Shown here: piece by piece, positions 18,981 to 28,187 of the stretch
Position numbering within the stretch: the first letter of the stretch is position 1
Layout: each line of letters begins with the position of its first letter
Assembly (NCBI GenBank): GCA_037178625.1
Contig: CM074128.1
Coordinates: 682,001 to 746,000, forward strand
Reading direction: 5' to 3'
Length of the DNA: 64,000 bases
From: Skeletonema tropicum
Lineage: Eukaryota; Bacillariophyta; Thalassiosirophyceae; Thalassiosirales; Thalassiosiraceae
Program-made: the position numbers and the translations under genes
Notes under the pieces: generated by a model
What the model was told of the DNA's origin: nothing
Seen by the model: only the letters and a program-made list of their open reading frames with translations
Database searches by the model: none

Positions 18981-21900
18981 ATGAGCGCCCGCCGCAGCCG
19001 CATGTCAATCGGTCCAGGATCCCTCGCACCACTTGGCGATGCATCCTCCCGTGCCAATCGTCGAACAAGTTTTGGTGGCGGTGGTGGCGCGAACAATATT
19101 CTCAATAATAACAACGGTGCAGATGGTGGTGGTACGAACGACGGTGTCAAGAAGGATCGTCGTGCCATGTTGGAAGAATGGAGACGAAATCGCGGTGCTT
19201 CTGCTTCTTCAGCTTCAGCTGGTCGTCCACCATCGTCGGCACCAACTTTGGACATGATGAGGCCATCATCATCTTCTGCTGCTGCTGTGTCACGTGGACT
19301 TTCTCCAATTGCAGCTTCACCACTTGGTGGTGGTAATGATGATGATAGCATAGATCATCATCAACAACAGCAGCACGAGAGGATGGTACCTCGTTCACAG
19401 CTAAAACCACCTGCTTCTGCTCCATCCTCATCATCTCAAGCATCAACAGCAACAGCGAATAATACTACTACTACTGCTGCTGTGGATATGGATCAAGATT
19501 TGTCTGGATTGTCAGCGTTGGAACGATATCGTCTTCGCAAGGCTCGTCAACAGCAACAACAAAGTGCTGCTGCACCTGCAACTTCTTCTTCAACGAGCTA
19601 CAGCAACAACAATCACAATCATGACGAAGGTAGTGTTCTCTACACTAATACTTCTGCCTCTGCCGCACCAGGAACACCCAGTCGAACTTCGTCTCGTCGT
19701 CCACCAACACCAACCTACGGCGGTTCCTCATCCTCTAGTTTTGCCGAGTCATTTGACGATAATAATATTGATGGTGGCGTACCCTCCTACAGTGTTGGGA
19801 CACCCAGTCGTCGAAGGGGTGGTAGATCATCACGTATGTCACTTGGTGGTGGAGCACAGCGTCGGGGTGTCAAACGTCGAACTACGGCAGGTATGGAAGT
19901 GCAGCAACAAGTGGAGAGGAGGGCTAGACCGATGATTCCTCCATCGTATTCGGCTCCTACTCCCACTGCTGCTACTACTACTACTAGCAGTAGTAGTAAT
20001 CATCAGGATGATCATTCAGAGGAGTATGAAGCTGCACCTTCAGTAGATCAACATCATCAACAACCACCACCATCCTTCTCCCAAGAATCAATCGAATCCA
20101 CCACCTCCTCCACCAACGTAGACGGGATGGTCCTCCAATCCCGTCTAACCGCGATGCAACGGCGGATTGAAAATCTCGAACGGGAAAAAATGGACCTCGC
20201 CATGTCCAAGGCACCACTCGAGGCACGTATCCGTCAAAAGGAGGACGCGTGGGTTAAGGAACGTGAACGATTGTTAAGTGAAATTAATAATTTTCAAGAT
20301 TTGGCAAGGGAGACGGATGAACGGTATAGAGAGTTGGAGATGAAGAATGAGGCGTTGGAGGAGGAGACGATGAAGTTGAGATTGGAGGCACGTGCGCATG
20401 CGGCCAATGTTGATAATGGTGGGAGTAGTAGTGCTGCAAATAATGAGGGAGGAGTAGGTGGTGGTGGTGGTGCAACAGATGCATGGAGTGAACGTGTCAA
20501 GAGTAATAATGAAATCAGGGAGTTACGAAAGGAGGTTAAATCGAAGGATGATGAGATTCGTGCACTACGTATTGAAAAGATGTCATTGGAATCGGAGGTG
20601 TTTGCCTACCAGAAGGATATTGAGCTGACTAATCGAGAATATGAGATTTTGGAGAAGGACTACAAGGAGTTGGAGGGATCGCAATCTCAAAATAGTGAGG
20701 CGATAATTCAATTGGAGGTTTTGACTACGGAAGCATACTGCCATGACTGCACAGTTGAATGCTACCTGTGCGGATTTGGAGGAGTTTAAGACTCGAGCGA
20801 AGGCTGATTTAGATGCGAAGGAGGAGCAATGGAAGAATCGCGAAAAGGAACTCTTGTTTGAAATGAGTGTGTTGAAAAGTCGTGCTGGGAAGAGTGCCGA
20901 TGATGATTTGGATATGGACAATGGAGATGATGTGAATGATCCTGCTGTTCTCAAGGCTCGTATTGAAGAACGTGATAGGAGGATTGGAGAGTTGGAGGAG
21001 CAATTACTCAATGGTGAGCAGCTTCGAAGGGCGCTACACAATCGTATCCAAGAGCTTCGGGGTAACATTCGTGTCTTTGTTCGAACGAGGCCCTTCCTTC
21101 CGAATGATGGTGCAGCTTGCAATTCTTCTATTGACATTATGCCCGATGGCGAAAGTCTTTCGATTCAAGGGAAGCATGTTGGTGAGGGACATGCCTTCAA
21201 ATTTGATAAGGTCTTTGCCCCCTCTGCTGGGCAGGGTGTGGTGTTTGATGAAGTATCGGAATTTGTACAAAGTGCTCTCGATGGCTACAACGTTTGTCTT
21301 TTCTCATATGGTCAAACGGGCAGTGGAAAGACTCATACCATGCAGGGAAGTGGCAACGGTGCCATGCGTGGTATCATCCCTCGTGCTGTCGAACAGATCT
21401 TGCAGCAGGCAGCATTGATGCAATCCCAACGTTGGACGTTTACTATGAAGGCGAGCTTCCTCGAAATCTACAATGAGGATCTTCGTGATTTGTTGGTTAT
21501 GATGAACTCGGATGGATCTTTGAAGCAGAGGGATACGTCAAGTGCCAGCAAGCTTTCAATCAAGAGGAATCAGGAGGGCAAGAGCTACGTCGATGGAATC
21601 AACAAGGTGGATATTGATGTAGAGGACAAGGCTGCAGGTTTGGCACAGCTTGAGGCAGTCATGGTAGCAGCCGCTCGAGCTCGTTCTGTTGCCACGACCA
21701 AAATGAACGCCCAAAGTTCACGAAGTCACTCCGTATTTATGCTTCATCTCTGTGGAAGTAATGAAGAAAGCGGAACCATCGTTGAAGGTGCTCTCAACCT
21801 ATGTGATCTTGCTGGGTCGGAACGTCTCGATCGCAGTGGTGCTGGTTCAGATCATAAGCGTCTGAAGGAAACTCAGGCTATCAACAAGAGTTTGAGTTCG

Positions 21901-22158
21901 TTGGGAGATGTTTTTACTTCACTTGCCAATGGATCTAAACATATTCCCTTCCGCAATTCCAAGCTGACCTACCTCCTTCAGGACTGTCTCAGTGGTGACG
22001 GTAAAGCATTGATGTTTGTCAACTTGAGTCCCACAATTGAGAGTAGCAGTGAGAGTCTCTGCTCTCTTCGTTTTGCTCAAAGGGTCAATGCGGTTGAGCT
22101 TGGTAAGGCTACCAAGCATGTGCAATACAGCAGCAAGGGAGGATCTAGCAGGAGATAG
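18981..22158 (+). CDS. Kinesin-14, minus-end-directed C-terminal motor
   Basis: About 1,058 residues after one frame correction. Residues 1-360 are low-complexity (Ser, Gly, Gln) and start MSARRSRMSIGPG, a likely phosphorylated microtubule- or cargo-binding tail. A long coiled coil follows (about 370-690), then the neck ELRGNIRVFVRTRPF that defines kinesin-14, and the motor: P-loop GQTGSGKT, switch I NAQSSRSHSVF, switch II DLAGSERL, ending LRFAQRVNAVELG. Having the motor at the C-terminus fits the Ncd/KIFC1 class, which crosslinks spindle microtubules. The break is near 20736, inside the coiled coil: dropping one T (GAAGCA-T-ACTGCC) joins 'LEVLTTEA' to 'MTAQLNATCADLEEF'. A separate downstream start at 20743 is therefore unlikely. 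Confidence 0.9.
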
Positions 22159-22269
22159 ATTATAAGAGACGACTTGACGCTTTTGGTGTGTACATTCATA
22201 ATTTATTTGGTCTATAAAAAGTAAAAACTTGATCTACTTCGTTTCGAATAACATCAAAGCCACAGACCA

Positions 22270-23757
22270 TTATAAGTCAAGATCATCATCTTCGTCATAA
22301 TCTTGAAAATCTGGGTCATCATCCTCCAAGTATATCTTTGGTCGTGATAAGTTCGTGTCAGTTGATTGAGACTGTCCCATCTCATCCGTTGTCGATGAGG
22401 AAGTTGCAATCATTTGCTTCTTCCCCTTCTTCTTCTCGGTCACATCGCCATCACGCACAGTATTGTCATCATCAACATTATCTATTATCCAATAACAACC
22501 ATCTCGCAAATCTCCCGTTGTGGATAGTGATCTAAGACTGTGAACTGGTACGCAATGTCTCATTAATTTCCCCCCGAGACCATTTCGATCCACCACCACC
22601 ACCTCGTCGTACTAAATCCATCACTCCGGACGTGACTACAACAGAATTGTCATCTTTCGCTTCAACTGCATAGTTTGCGGAAGGTTGAGTACTACCATCC
22701 ATCAGATTCAAATGGACCATTGCATCTGCACAATCTTCCAAAGTTCGATGATCTGATAAACAAATTGATTCGTAGAGAATGGGTGCAATGATTAGGTGAT
22801 AAACACGATAATGACGCAGTACTGTCGCCGCTGATGATTTTGTTGTCGAGTGGAGAAGAAGAAAGTCTTTCCCAAACTTTTCAGTAGTACCGTTATCCTT
22901 TCAGCTCCATGCAAATGAAGCAACGGGGTCAATGAATCAAAAATGATTGGAATAGGCTGTTGTTGTTGTTGTTGTTGTTGTTGTGATTGCTGCTCAGTAG
23001 TCTCGATGATGCGGCTGGCAGCCTCTCGAATAGCATTTGCAATTGATTGCAAATTATTCAGTGTTGCTTTGATCGAGAATGAGGAGTTGTCGTTACTGTT
23101 ATTGCAGTTGCTTTCTTCATTTTCATCATTCCATCCGAAGGGATTGGAGTTCAAGTCGACACATGCCCCATTTTGACGAAATAATTTTATCATGTCACCA
23201 ATGTTCTTTTCATAATTGGTACTCGACTGATCATAATAGGCATCATAATCATTACATCCTTGATCATCTAAATAATCACAAATGCCACTAGTCCCAGCAA
23301 CAGAAACCAGAACCACTCGCCCATTACACTTTTGACTCAAATCATGAAACGCCTGTCGAACTAGGAATGGTCCAGATATGCCATACCAATCTCCTCCTGC
23401 TCGTCGTGACGATGCTGAGGAGGAGGAAGTCTGCTTATGTTGATGATTTTTTTGTATGGAAAGCGATGATGCAAATTGCGACGACAATGATGCCTTATTG
23501 GTAGTACTGATATTACTAGTGTCTACATTGGCAATGGTAGATTCGAGCGCCCACTTTCGTTGTGATTTGGGTGTCATGGAATGTTGTAATAGAATTGTGT
23601 ACCCCCCTCCAAGAAATGCATCAGATGATGATGATGATGTGATGGGCGATGATGATGCTGATGTTGTTGCATCTTGTGGAGATCGAGCGCGTGTAGCAGA
23701 TGCTAGGAGAGCTTCCCAGGGATTGAGACTCGATTTTGATGGTGCAGGCTTGGCCAT
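22270..23757 (-). CDS. ELP5: Elongator complex subunit 5, two frame breaks
   Basis: About 495 residues after correcting two homopolymer breaks. The central part has the RecA-like fold of Elp4-6: 'GRVVLVSVAGTSG' at the first strand and 'PIPIIFDSLTPLLHLHGAE' like the 'VLDSLSTLLLH' strand of ELP5. The acidic end, 'KIYLEDDDPDFQDYDEDDDLDL', cut here to its last residues DDDLDL, is the typical ELP5 tail. Breaks: one T missing in the run at 22862-22864 (after LLKSLGK) and one extra base in the C6 run at 22570-22575. Elp4-Elp5-Elp6 form the RNA-binding ring of Elongator, which modifies wobble uridines of tRNAs. A poly-Gln tract (about 22960-22985) is an insertion. Confidence 0.75.
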
Positions 23758-24079
23758 CTTGGTTTATTTTCTGGATTGTAGGTGCAGCAAGTGCTTAGTA
23801 TGGCTGCAACATCATGGTCTTCATCATCATCTTAGCTTGGGATTGGGAGCTCGGGCGGGTGGCGGTGGCCGAGTCACGAACTCTAATAGTTTCCCAGTCA
23901 CAAGTATCACTACCGCTACGACAGGTAAAGATACCGAACCTCTTCACCACCAACATCGACATCGGTCACGGAAACGCACGCACGGTGGAACACGCCACAC
24001 GCAACAACGAGAACCCAGCATGCACAGACTCAATAAATAATCTCAACAAGTAGGGAACCTGGTTGAAACAACAACAACG
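23758..24079. other. Divergent intergenic region
   Basis: About 320 bases between the starts of ELP5 (minus) and the LLAVD-repeat gene (plus). It must hold two promoters. Nothing else is recognised. Confidence 0.4.
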
Positions 24080-24802
24080 ATGTGCGCACCAACGACAACG
24101 GCTGCACCACCACCACCAGCAGCAGCAGCAACAGGCTTCTACGATCCATGGGCTCCTCAACAGACCCAGCACTCAGCAGAAGAAACCGCCGCCATCCTCG
24201 ATCTGCTCGCTGTGGACAACCTAGTCGACTCTCATGCTCCTCTAGCCAAGGAACACAGTCTACTTAATGATCTCTTGGCGGTCGACCTCGAGTTTAGTCG
24301 AGCAGACGATCATATCCACAACAATGTTACTACTGCACCTGAATTGAGAGAGCAGAGGGATATCTTTTTGGATTTACTTGCCGTGGATCAGGAGGTGGAT
24401 CATGCTAGGCAGCAGCAAAGTGGTGGAACTGTGACATCCTCATTGGATCAGCAGCATTTTTCTTCGACCACGGACTTGTGTGACCCGTACGTTCCAAAAG
24501 CTCATGCAATTGTTCACCCCTTTACGGGAGTCTACGCTGCGGATATTGATGGAGTCGGGAAAGCGAGTGAGGAACAGCAACTTCGTGATAATTCAATTCT
24601 CGTGCATCTCCTTCATGTGGATGAAAGTGTGGACAACTCCAAGAGATGGAATAAGTTTGTGGAATCGGATACGTATGGAATCCTTGAGGATTTGTATGAG
24701 GTGGATAAAGAGGTGAGCGGTGCAAAGCGTCGTGAGACACTTGTGGAGGATTTGCAAGCGTTGTGGGATGTCGACTGTCTCATGAATGGAGCTAGGAGGT
24801 AA
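24080..24802 (+). CDS. LLAVD-repeat protein, six short helical repeats
   Basis: 240 residues, intact frame. After a Thr/Pro/Ala-rich start and 'FYDPWAP', the protein contains six copies of a 15-residue motif of the form hhLDLLAVDxxVDxAR. They lie at residues 39-53, 61-75, 95-109, 173-187, 200-215 and 220-237 (for example ILDLLAVDNLVDS, FLDLLAVDQEVDHAR, ILEDLYEVDKEVSGAK). The first three repeats and the last three are separated by a linker with a second 'DPYVPKAHAIVHP' piece. The pattern predicts short amphipathic helices with buried Leu/Val and exposed Asp. I do not recognise the family. No signal peptide or membrane segment. It could be a scaffold binding several copies of one partner; that is a guess. 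Confidence 0.8.
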   Translation: MCAPTTTAAPPPPAAAATGFYDPWAPQQTQHSAEETAAILDLLAVDNLVDSHAPLAKEHSLLNDLLAVDLEFSRADDHIHNNVTTAPELREQRDIFLDLLAVDQEVDHARQQQSGGTVTSSLDQQHFSSTTDLCDPYVPKAHAIVHPFTGVYAADIDGVGKASEEQQLRDNSILVHLLHVDESVDNSKRWNKFVESDTYGILEDLYEVDKEVSGAKRRETLVEDLQALWDVDCLMNGARR

Positions 24803-24952
24803 ATGAGCAAAGACGTGACAGTTCTAGAAGTAGTGACTTCAGATAAAAGAAGACTAGAATGTTCGTTCTTGGGTGGTGGATATAATCGCAGTTAAGATTG
24901 TAACTGACCGCTATTATTTATTGTGCACAAGTAATACATATTTACAAATATA

Positions 24953-25621
24953 TTAAGACGCTACTGCAAGCTTCTTTCCTTCTGTTGTTGCTGTGGGCTC
25001 TTCCACGGCAGGCAATGGTTTCGACGGCGCATCTGGCAACGCAACACTTCCAGTCTCCTGTGTCGCAGCAGCCTCCGACTTTATTTCTTCTTCCAGCTGT
25101 TCCAACTCGGCCAAAATATCATCATCTCCTCCCATTTCTTCCACTACTCTCATACCCTCTTCCCCAAGCACCTCATTAATCTTCTTCTCTACCTCATCCT
25201 GATCCCGGATATCATCCATCAAATTAACAACGTCATCAATACCCATCTCATCATGTAATATTTGCAATGCATCCTTCCCCCGTTTCATTGCGGCAATGAC
25301 CTCTTGCTCGTTTTGTTTCTCAGATATCTTATCCACCATACGAAGCACAGTTAACAGTTGCTCCTCTACCCGATCAGCTTCTTGTAATTTGTACTTTCGT
25401 AATTTCATTATTTTGAGTGCATAGGATTTATTGCCGTCGGCATACAAGGCCTTGGCACGGGAGGCAAGTTTGTCGGCATCCAAGTTTAGTTTCTTGCGGT
25501 ATTTGGAAAGACGATCACGAGAATTTTTGAGATCCAATGTTGCACGATCGAGTGGGGTTATTGTCCCTCCTCCTTTGGGGATGATGGGGGCCTTCTTTAC
25601 TTTACTGCTCCTTCCGCCCAT
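24953..25621 (-). CDS. CHMP6: ESCRT-III subunit CHMP6/VPS20
   Basis: 222 residues, intact. It starts MGGRSSKVKKAP, a typical N-myristoylation site (Gly2, Ser6) plus basic residues for membrane binding. The Snf7 core follows: 'LDRATLDLKNSRDRLSKYRKK', 'KSYALKIMKLRKYKLQEADRVEEQLL' and the acidic 'GGDDDILAELEQLEEEIK'. The C-terminus 'SKPLPAVEE...KLAVAS' matches CHMP6 closely. VPS20/CHMP6 links ESCRT-II to the ESCRT-III polymer on endosomes and starts membrane scission into multivesicular bodies. The gene is convergent with the LLAVD-repeat gene; only about 150 bases separate the stops. The 3' UTR has an AT-rich stretch at 24910-24960. Confidence 0.93.
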   Translation of the reverse strand: MGGRSSKVKKAPIIPKGGGTITPLDRATLDLKNSRDRLSKYRKKLNLDADKLASRAKALYADGNKSYALKIMKLRKYKLQEADRVEEQLLTVLRMVDKISEKQNEQEVIAAMKRGKDALQILHDEMGIDDVVNLMDDIRDQDEVEKKINEVLGEEGMRVVEEMGGDDDILAELEQLEEEIKSEAAATQETGSVALPDAPSKPLPAVEEPTATTEGKKLAVAS

Positions 25622-25924
25622 GGTTGCTCTGTCTTTATCCTACCGCTATCAACTACGATGCTACATTAAAACAACTGCCACTACCATCTTCTAGAGAGGA
25701 GTACTTGCTACTTCTACCTACTTGACCCCGCGAGCCGTTAGAGCAACCGTTTTCGCAGTTTTTGTGACGAGACGAAGCGTTGATTTGAATGGAACGAACT
25801 GTAGCACCCGGTAGGGGTTTCTGATTAACTATTTAGAGGGGGTACAAGCTGAAGTTTCCCTAATTTTCACTCTATGAAGAGATTAGGGGGTACAAATATT
25901 TTATGATGATACTTTTGCTGGGGA
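25622..25924. other. Upstream region of CHMP6
   Basis: About 300 bases between the CHMP6 start and the first inverted-repeat element. It should hold the CHMP6 promoter. No gene or repeat is seen. Confidence 0.4.
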
Positions 25925-26447
25925 ACATGCTACTGGCGGGAACTAAATCGTACCGGAAATAAATCGTACCACGGAGAAATCTCCACACAAATCACTAACA
26001 AAACACAAAAAAGACGCATTCTACACCCTAATATCATGGTTCTGAGCCTCCATGTCAACGCCTATCCCAAATAATCGACCATAATATGATAGTATAGACA
26101 AGTAGCTTTCGATAGAACCACTGGTCAACGTTGAATGTAGTATACTCGCATAGCAGCAGCAGCGCAGGCATGCAGATATGCCGTAGACATGCGTCATTCT
26201 AGATCGAAATAGCAGTTATTGGTCCCAAATTTGTCGATAGGTGCTCAAATCTCGACGAACTATAGTCTCTTCTGCATCATATAATGTATATATACTGTTT
26301 GGGATTCTATGTTTAGGCTGCTATATGTATTTTCGTCGAGTATCATGGCCAAATTTATGACTCTTTTCATGTTGTTAGTGTTTTGTGCGTAAAATTTGAT
26401 AAATCGTACCGCGGCGAGGTACGATTTAGTTCCCGCCAGTAGCATGT
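25925..26447. mobile_element. Inverted-repeat element 1 (MITE-like), 523 bp
   Basis: The ends 25925-25954 and 26418-26447 are perfect 30-bp inverted repeats, starting ACATGCTACTGGCGGGAACT. Just inside, both ends repeat the subunit AAATCGTACC. The interior is AT-rich with no protein-like frame. Size and structure fit a non-autonomous DNA transposon. No clear target-site duplication is visible, so the exact ends are uncertain. Confidence 0.7.
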
Positions 26448-26500
26448 GAATTATAAAATTGGAGATGCTACAAGAGTTGGAGTTAGTTGCGGGAGAGGTG

Positions 26501-26866
26501 TAAGGTTTTGGGTATTCGGCAGTCAAAATCCGAGATTCGGCAGTCATTCGGCAGTGAGGTGTAAAAAGTCCCATTTGATAGTCATTCCCAGTTGTAGACG
26601 GTCCCATTTGATAGCCATTCCCAGTTGGAAATGGTGAGCCGAAAAATATTTTCTTCTAGAGATAATCACAAAATCATCCTTTTTATTGCAGTTTTGGATA
26701 GATCTAGTCGAGTAGAGTATGTAAAAATTTTTAATTATGAAAAAATACCCAATATTGACGAAGATATAAGGAAAACAGCTGAGTGCCGACGAGTGCCCGG
26801 AGTGCCGAATATGGCCACCGAAAAACGGCAAATCCGGCAGTGCCGAATACGATACCCAAAACCTTA
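26501..26866. mobile_element. hAT-like MITE with 8-bp target duplication
   Basis: The 366-bp element begins TAAGGTTTTGGGTATTCGGC (26501-26520); its other end (26842-26866) is the inverted copy with five extra bases. Both sides are flanked directly by GAGAGGTG (26493-26500 and 26867-26874), an 8-bp target-site duplication. Terminal TAAGG...CCTTA fits the YARNG...CNYTR rule of hAT transposons, which also make 8-bp duplications. The interior is AT-rich with direct copies of 'cccatttgatagycattcccagtt'. No transposase is encoded, so it is non-autonomous. Confidence 0.8.
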
Positions 26867-26930
26867 GAGAGGTGCTCCTGGATTGCCAAGGCGTCGTAAT
26901 CATAAAAAAAAGGAACTTGATTGACCGCAG

Positions 26931-27412
26931 GGGAGCGCGGGAAAGGGGGCTTGCGTACTTTTACTCGGAATCATCCGGCATTAAAAGCGAAAGTGTCAAA
27001 TGTCAAGTTTCCCATTTTTAAGAAATTCAACGTATATCGCCAAATATTGTGCCGCTCGGCATAACGGTTACGCCGCCTGCTTTACTCGGCGTTACTCGGC
27101 GTTACTCGGCATAACTACTATGCCGAGCGGCACTACTCGGAATTACTCGGCGTTACTCCGCATTATGATATGCGCACATCATGAGCCGCTCGGCATTACT
27201 CGGCATTAGTCGGCGTAACCGTAATGCCGAGCGGCGTTACTCGGGGTTAATCGGCGTTAATCGGCGTAACCGTAATGCCGAGCGGCAAATCAATTTTTGG
27301 CAATCAATGGTATGCGTTGAATCTTATTGGATTACTTTACATTAGGTATTATCAGAAAAGGGGGCATTTATCGGCATAAAAATCGGGATGCAGCCCGCTT
27401 TCCCGCGCTCCC
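26931..27412. mobile_element. Inverted-repeat element 3 with nested GC-rich core
   Basis: The ends 26931-26951 and 27392-27412 are 21-bp inverted repeats with one mismatch (GGGAGCGCGGGAAAG...). Inside, a second inverted pair (27050-27075 and 27262-27287, 26 bp, one mismatch) encloses many short copies of TTACTCGGCGT and TGCCGAGCGGC in both orientations. The core is strongly palindromic and unlike its AT-rich surroundings. I see no target duplication. It is probably a non-autonomous element with subterminal repeats. Confidence 0.6.
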
Positions 27413-27768
27413 AAGGTTTCACACTTAGGGTCGACAACGTTGGATTCTACATTTCCACCAATACTGGCAGCTCACAACATGTAGGACATCCAAAGTTTGA
27501 TGATGGTGGTTTAAAAGATGGGATTGATGCACTAGTTGGCAAATTTAATGAGGCAGCTGGACTCCTTCAGCAGATTGGAGACCCGAAGTTAGTGGAAGAG
27601 ATGGAACAGCAAGTTTTGAATCCATTTATTGACGAACTTCGCACACGAAAGAGAGAGCAAGAGTGGAAGAAAAAAAGAAGAAAGAGAACTTCACCAATGA
27701 ATACTGAGCGACCGTCCCCGGCGCTTTTCTTGGCTGAACCTGCGGAGGGGCGAGGAGTCATTTACTAA

Positions 27769-28187
27769 TAATACTGGCTCATAGTATATATCCGATTCCC
27801 ATCGTCATTGGAGTACATCAAATTAGAAAAAGCCTATGACTCAATCAAGTTTTATCCATCAAAATCTAAGAATGCATGTGTCAAGATATATCGTCACCTT
27901 CGTCAAGAACAAAAGCATCTTCAAATACTACAACTGTGCCCCCCCCCCCAAAAAAAAGTCAATACCAATACCTTTGAAAGAGATGATTACATGTCTAGTT
28001 TATAGTTATAGAGAGAACCTTTCTAACAAAGAATCAATAATATGTGTTTTCCCCTCTACTTTACCTACCACTAGAACAACGACCCACTTAACCGTTGAAT
28101 TGAATCTATGCCAACGAAAAGCCACCATTGCATAGTTCGGAATAAAAACAGCTTACAATTTAGTGCTGCAGATTTGTAAACATACGA
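27769..28187. other. AT-rich spacer before satellite B
   Basis: About 420 bases between the transposase remnant and the satellite. It has a C10-A8 run at about 27942-27958, a place where base count may be unreliable. No gene recognised. Confidence 0.4.

Larger units (their letters stand above)
26448..27768 (+). pseudogene. Transposase-like remnant split by two insertions
   Basis: Three pieces (26448-26500, 26867-26930 and 27413-27768) read as one protein-like sequence if the two elements between them are removed. The first two give 'GDATRVGVSCGRGAPGLPRR...KKRNLIDR', the third gives 'FTLRVDNVGFYISTNTGSS' and 'QHVGHPKFDDGG', then a coiled-coil-like basic end. The basic start, 'KRNLID', and 'H-x-GHP' pattern recall the N-terminal zinc-binding part of MULE-type or similar transposases. 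That family call is tentative. An open frame starting at 27388 includes element DNA and is not a native start. The sequence is clearly broken and I regard it as a dead copy. Confidence 0.5.

Noticed and set aside
20743..22158. A separate kinesin motor gene starting at 20743
   Set aside because: The ATG lies in the middle of a coiled coil that continues from the upstream frame. One extra T explains the overlap better than two genes.
22792..23757. ELP5 first frame as a complete 321-residue gene
   Set aside because: It ends in a non-conserved tail after LLKSLGK. The next frame continues the fold and carries the family's acidic C-terminus, so the stop results from a one-base break.
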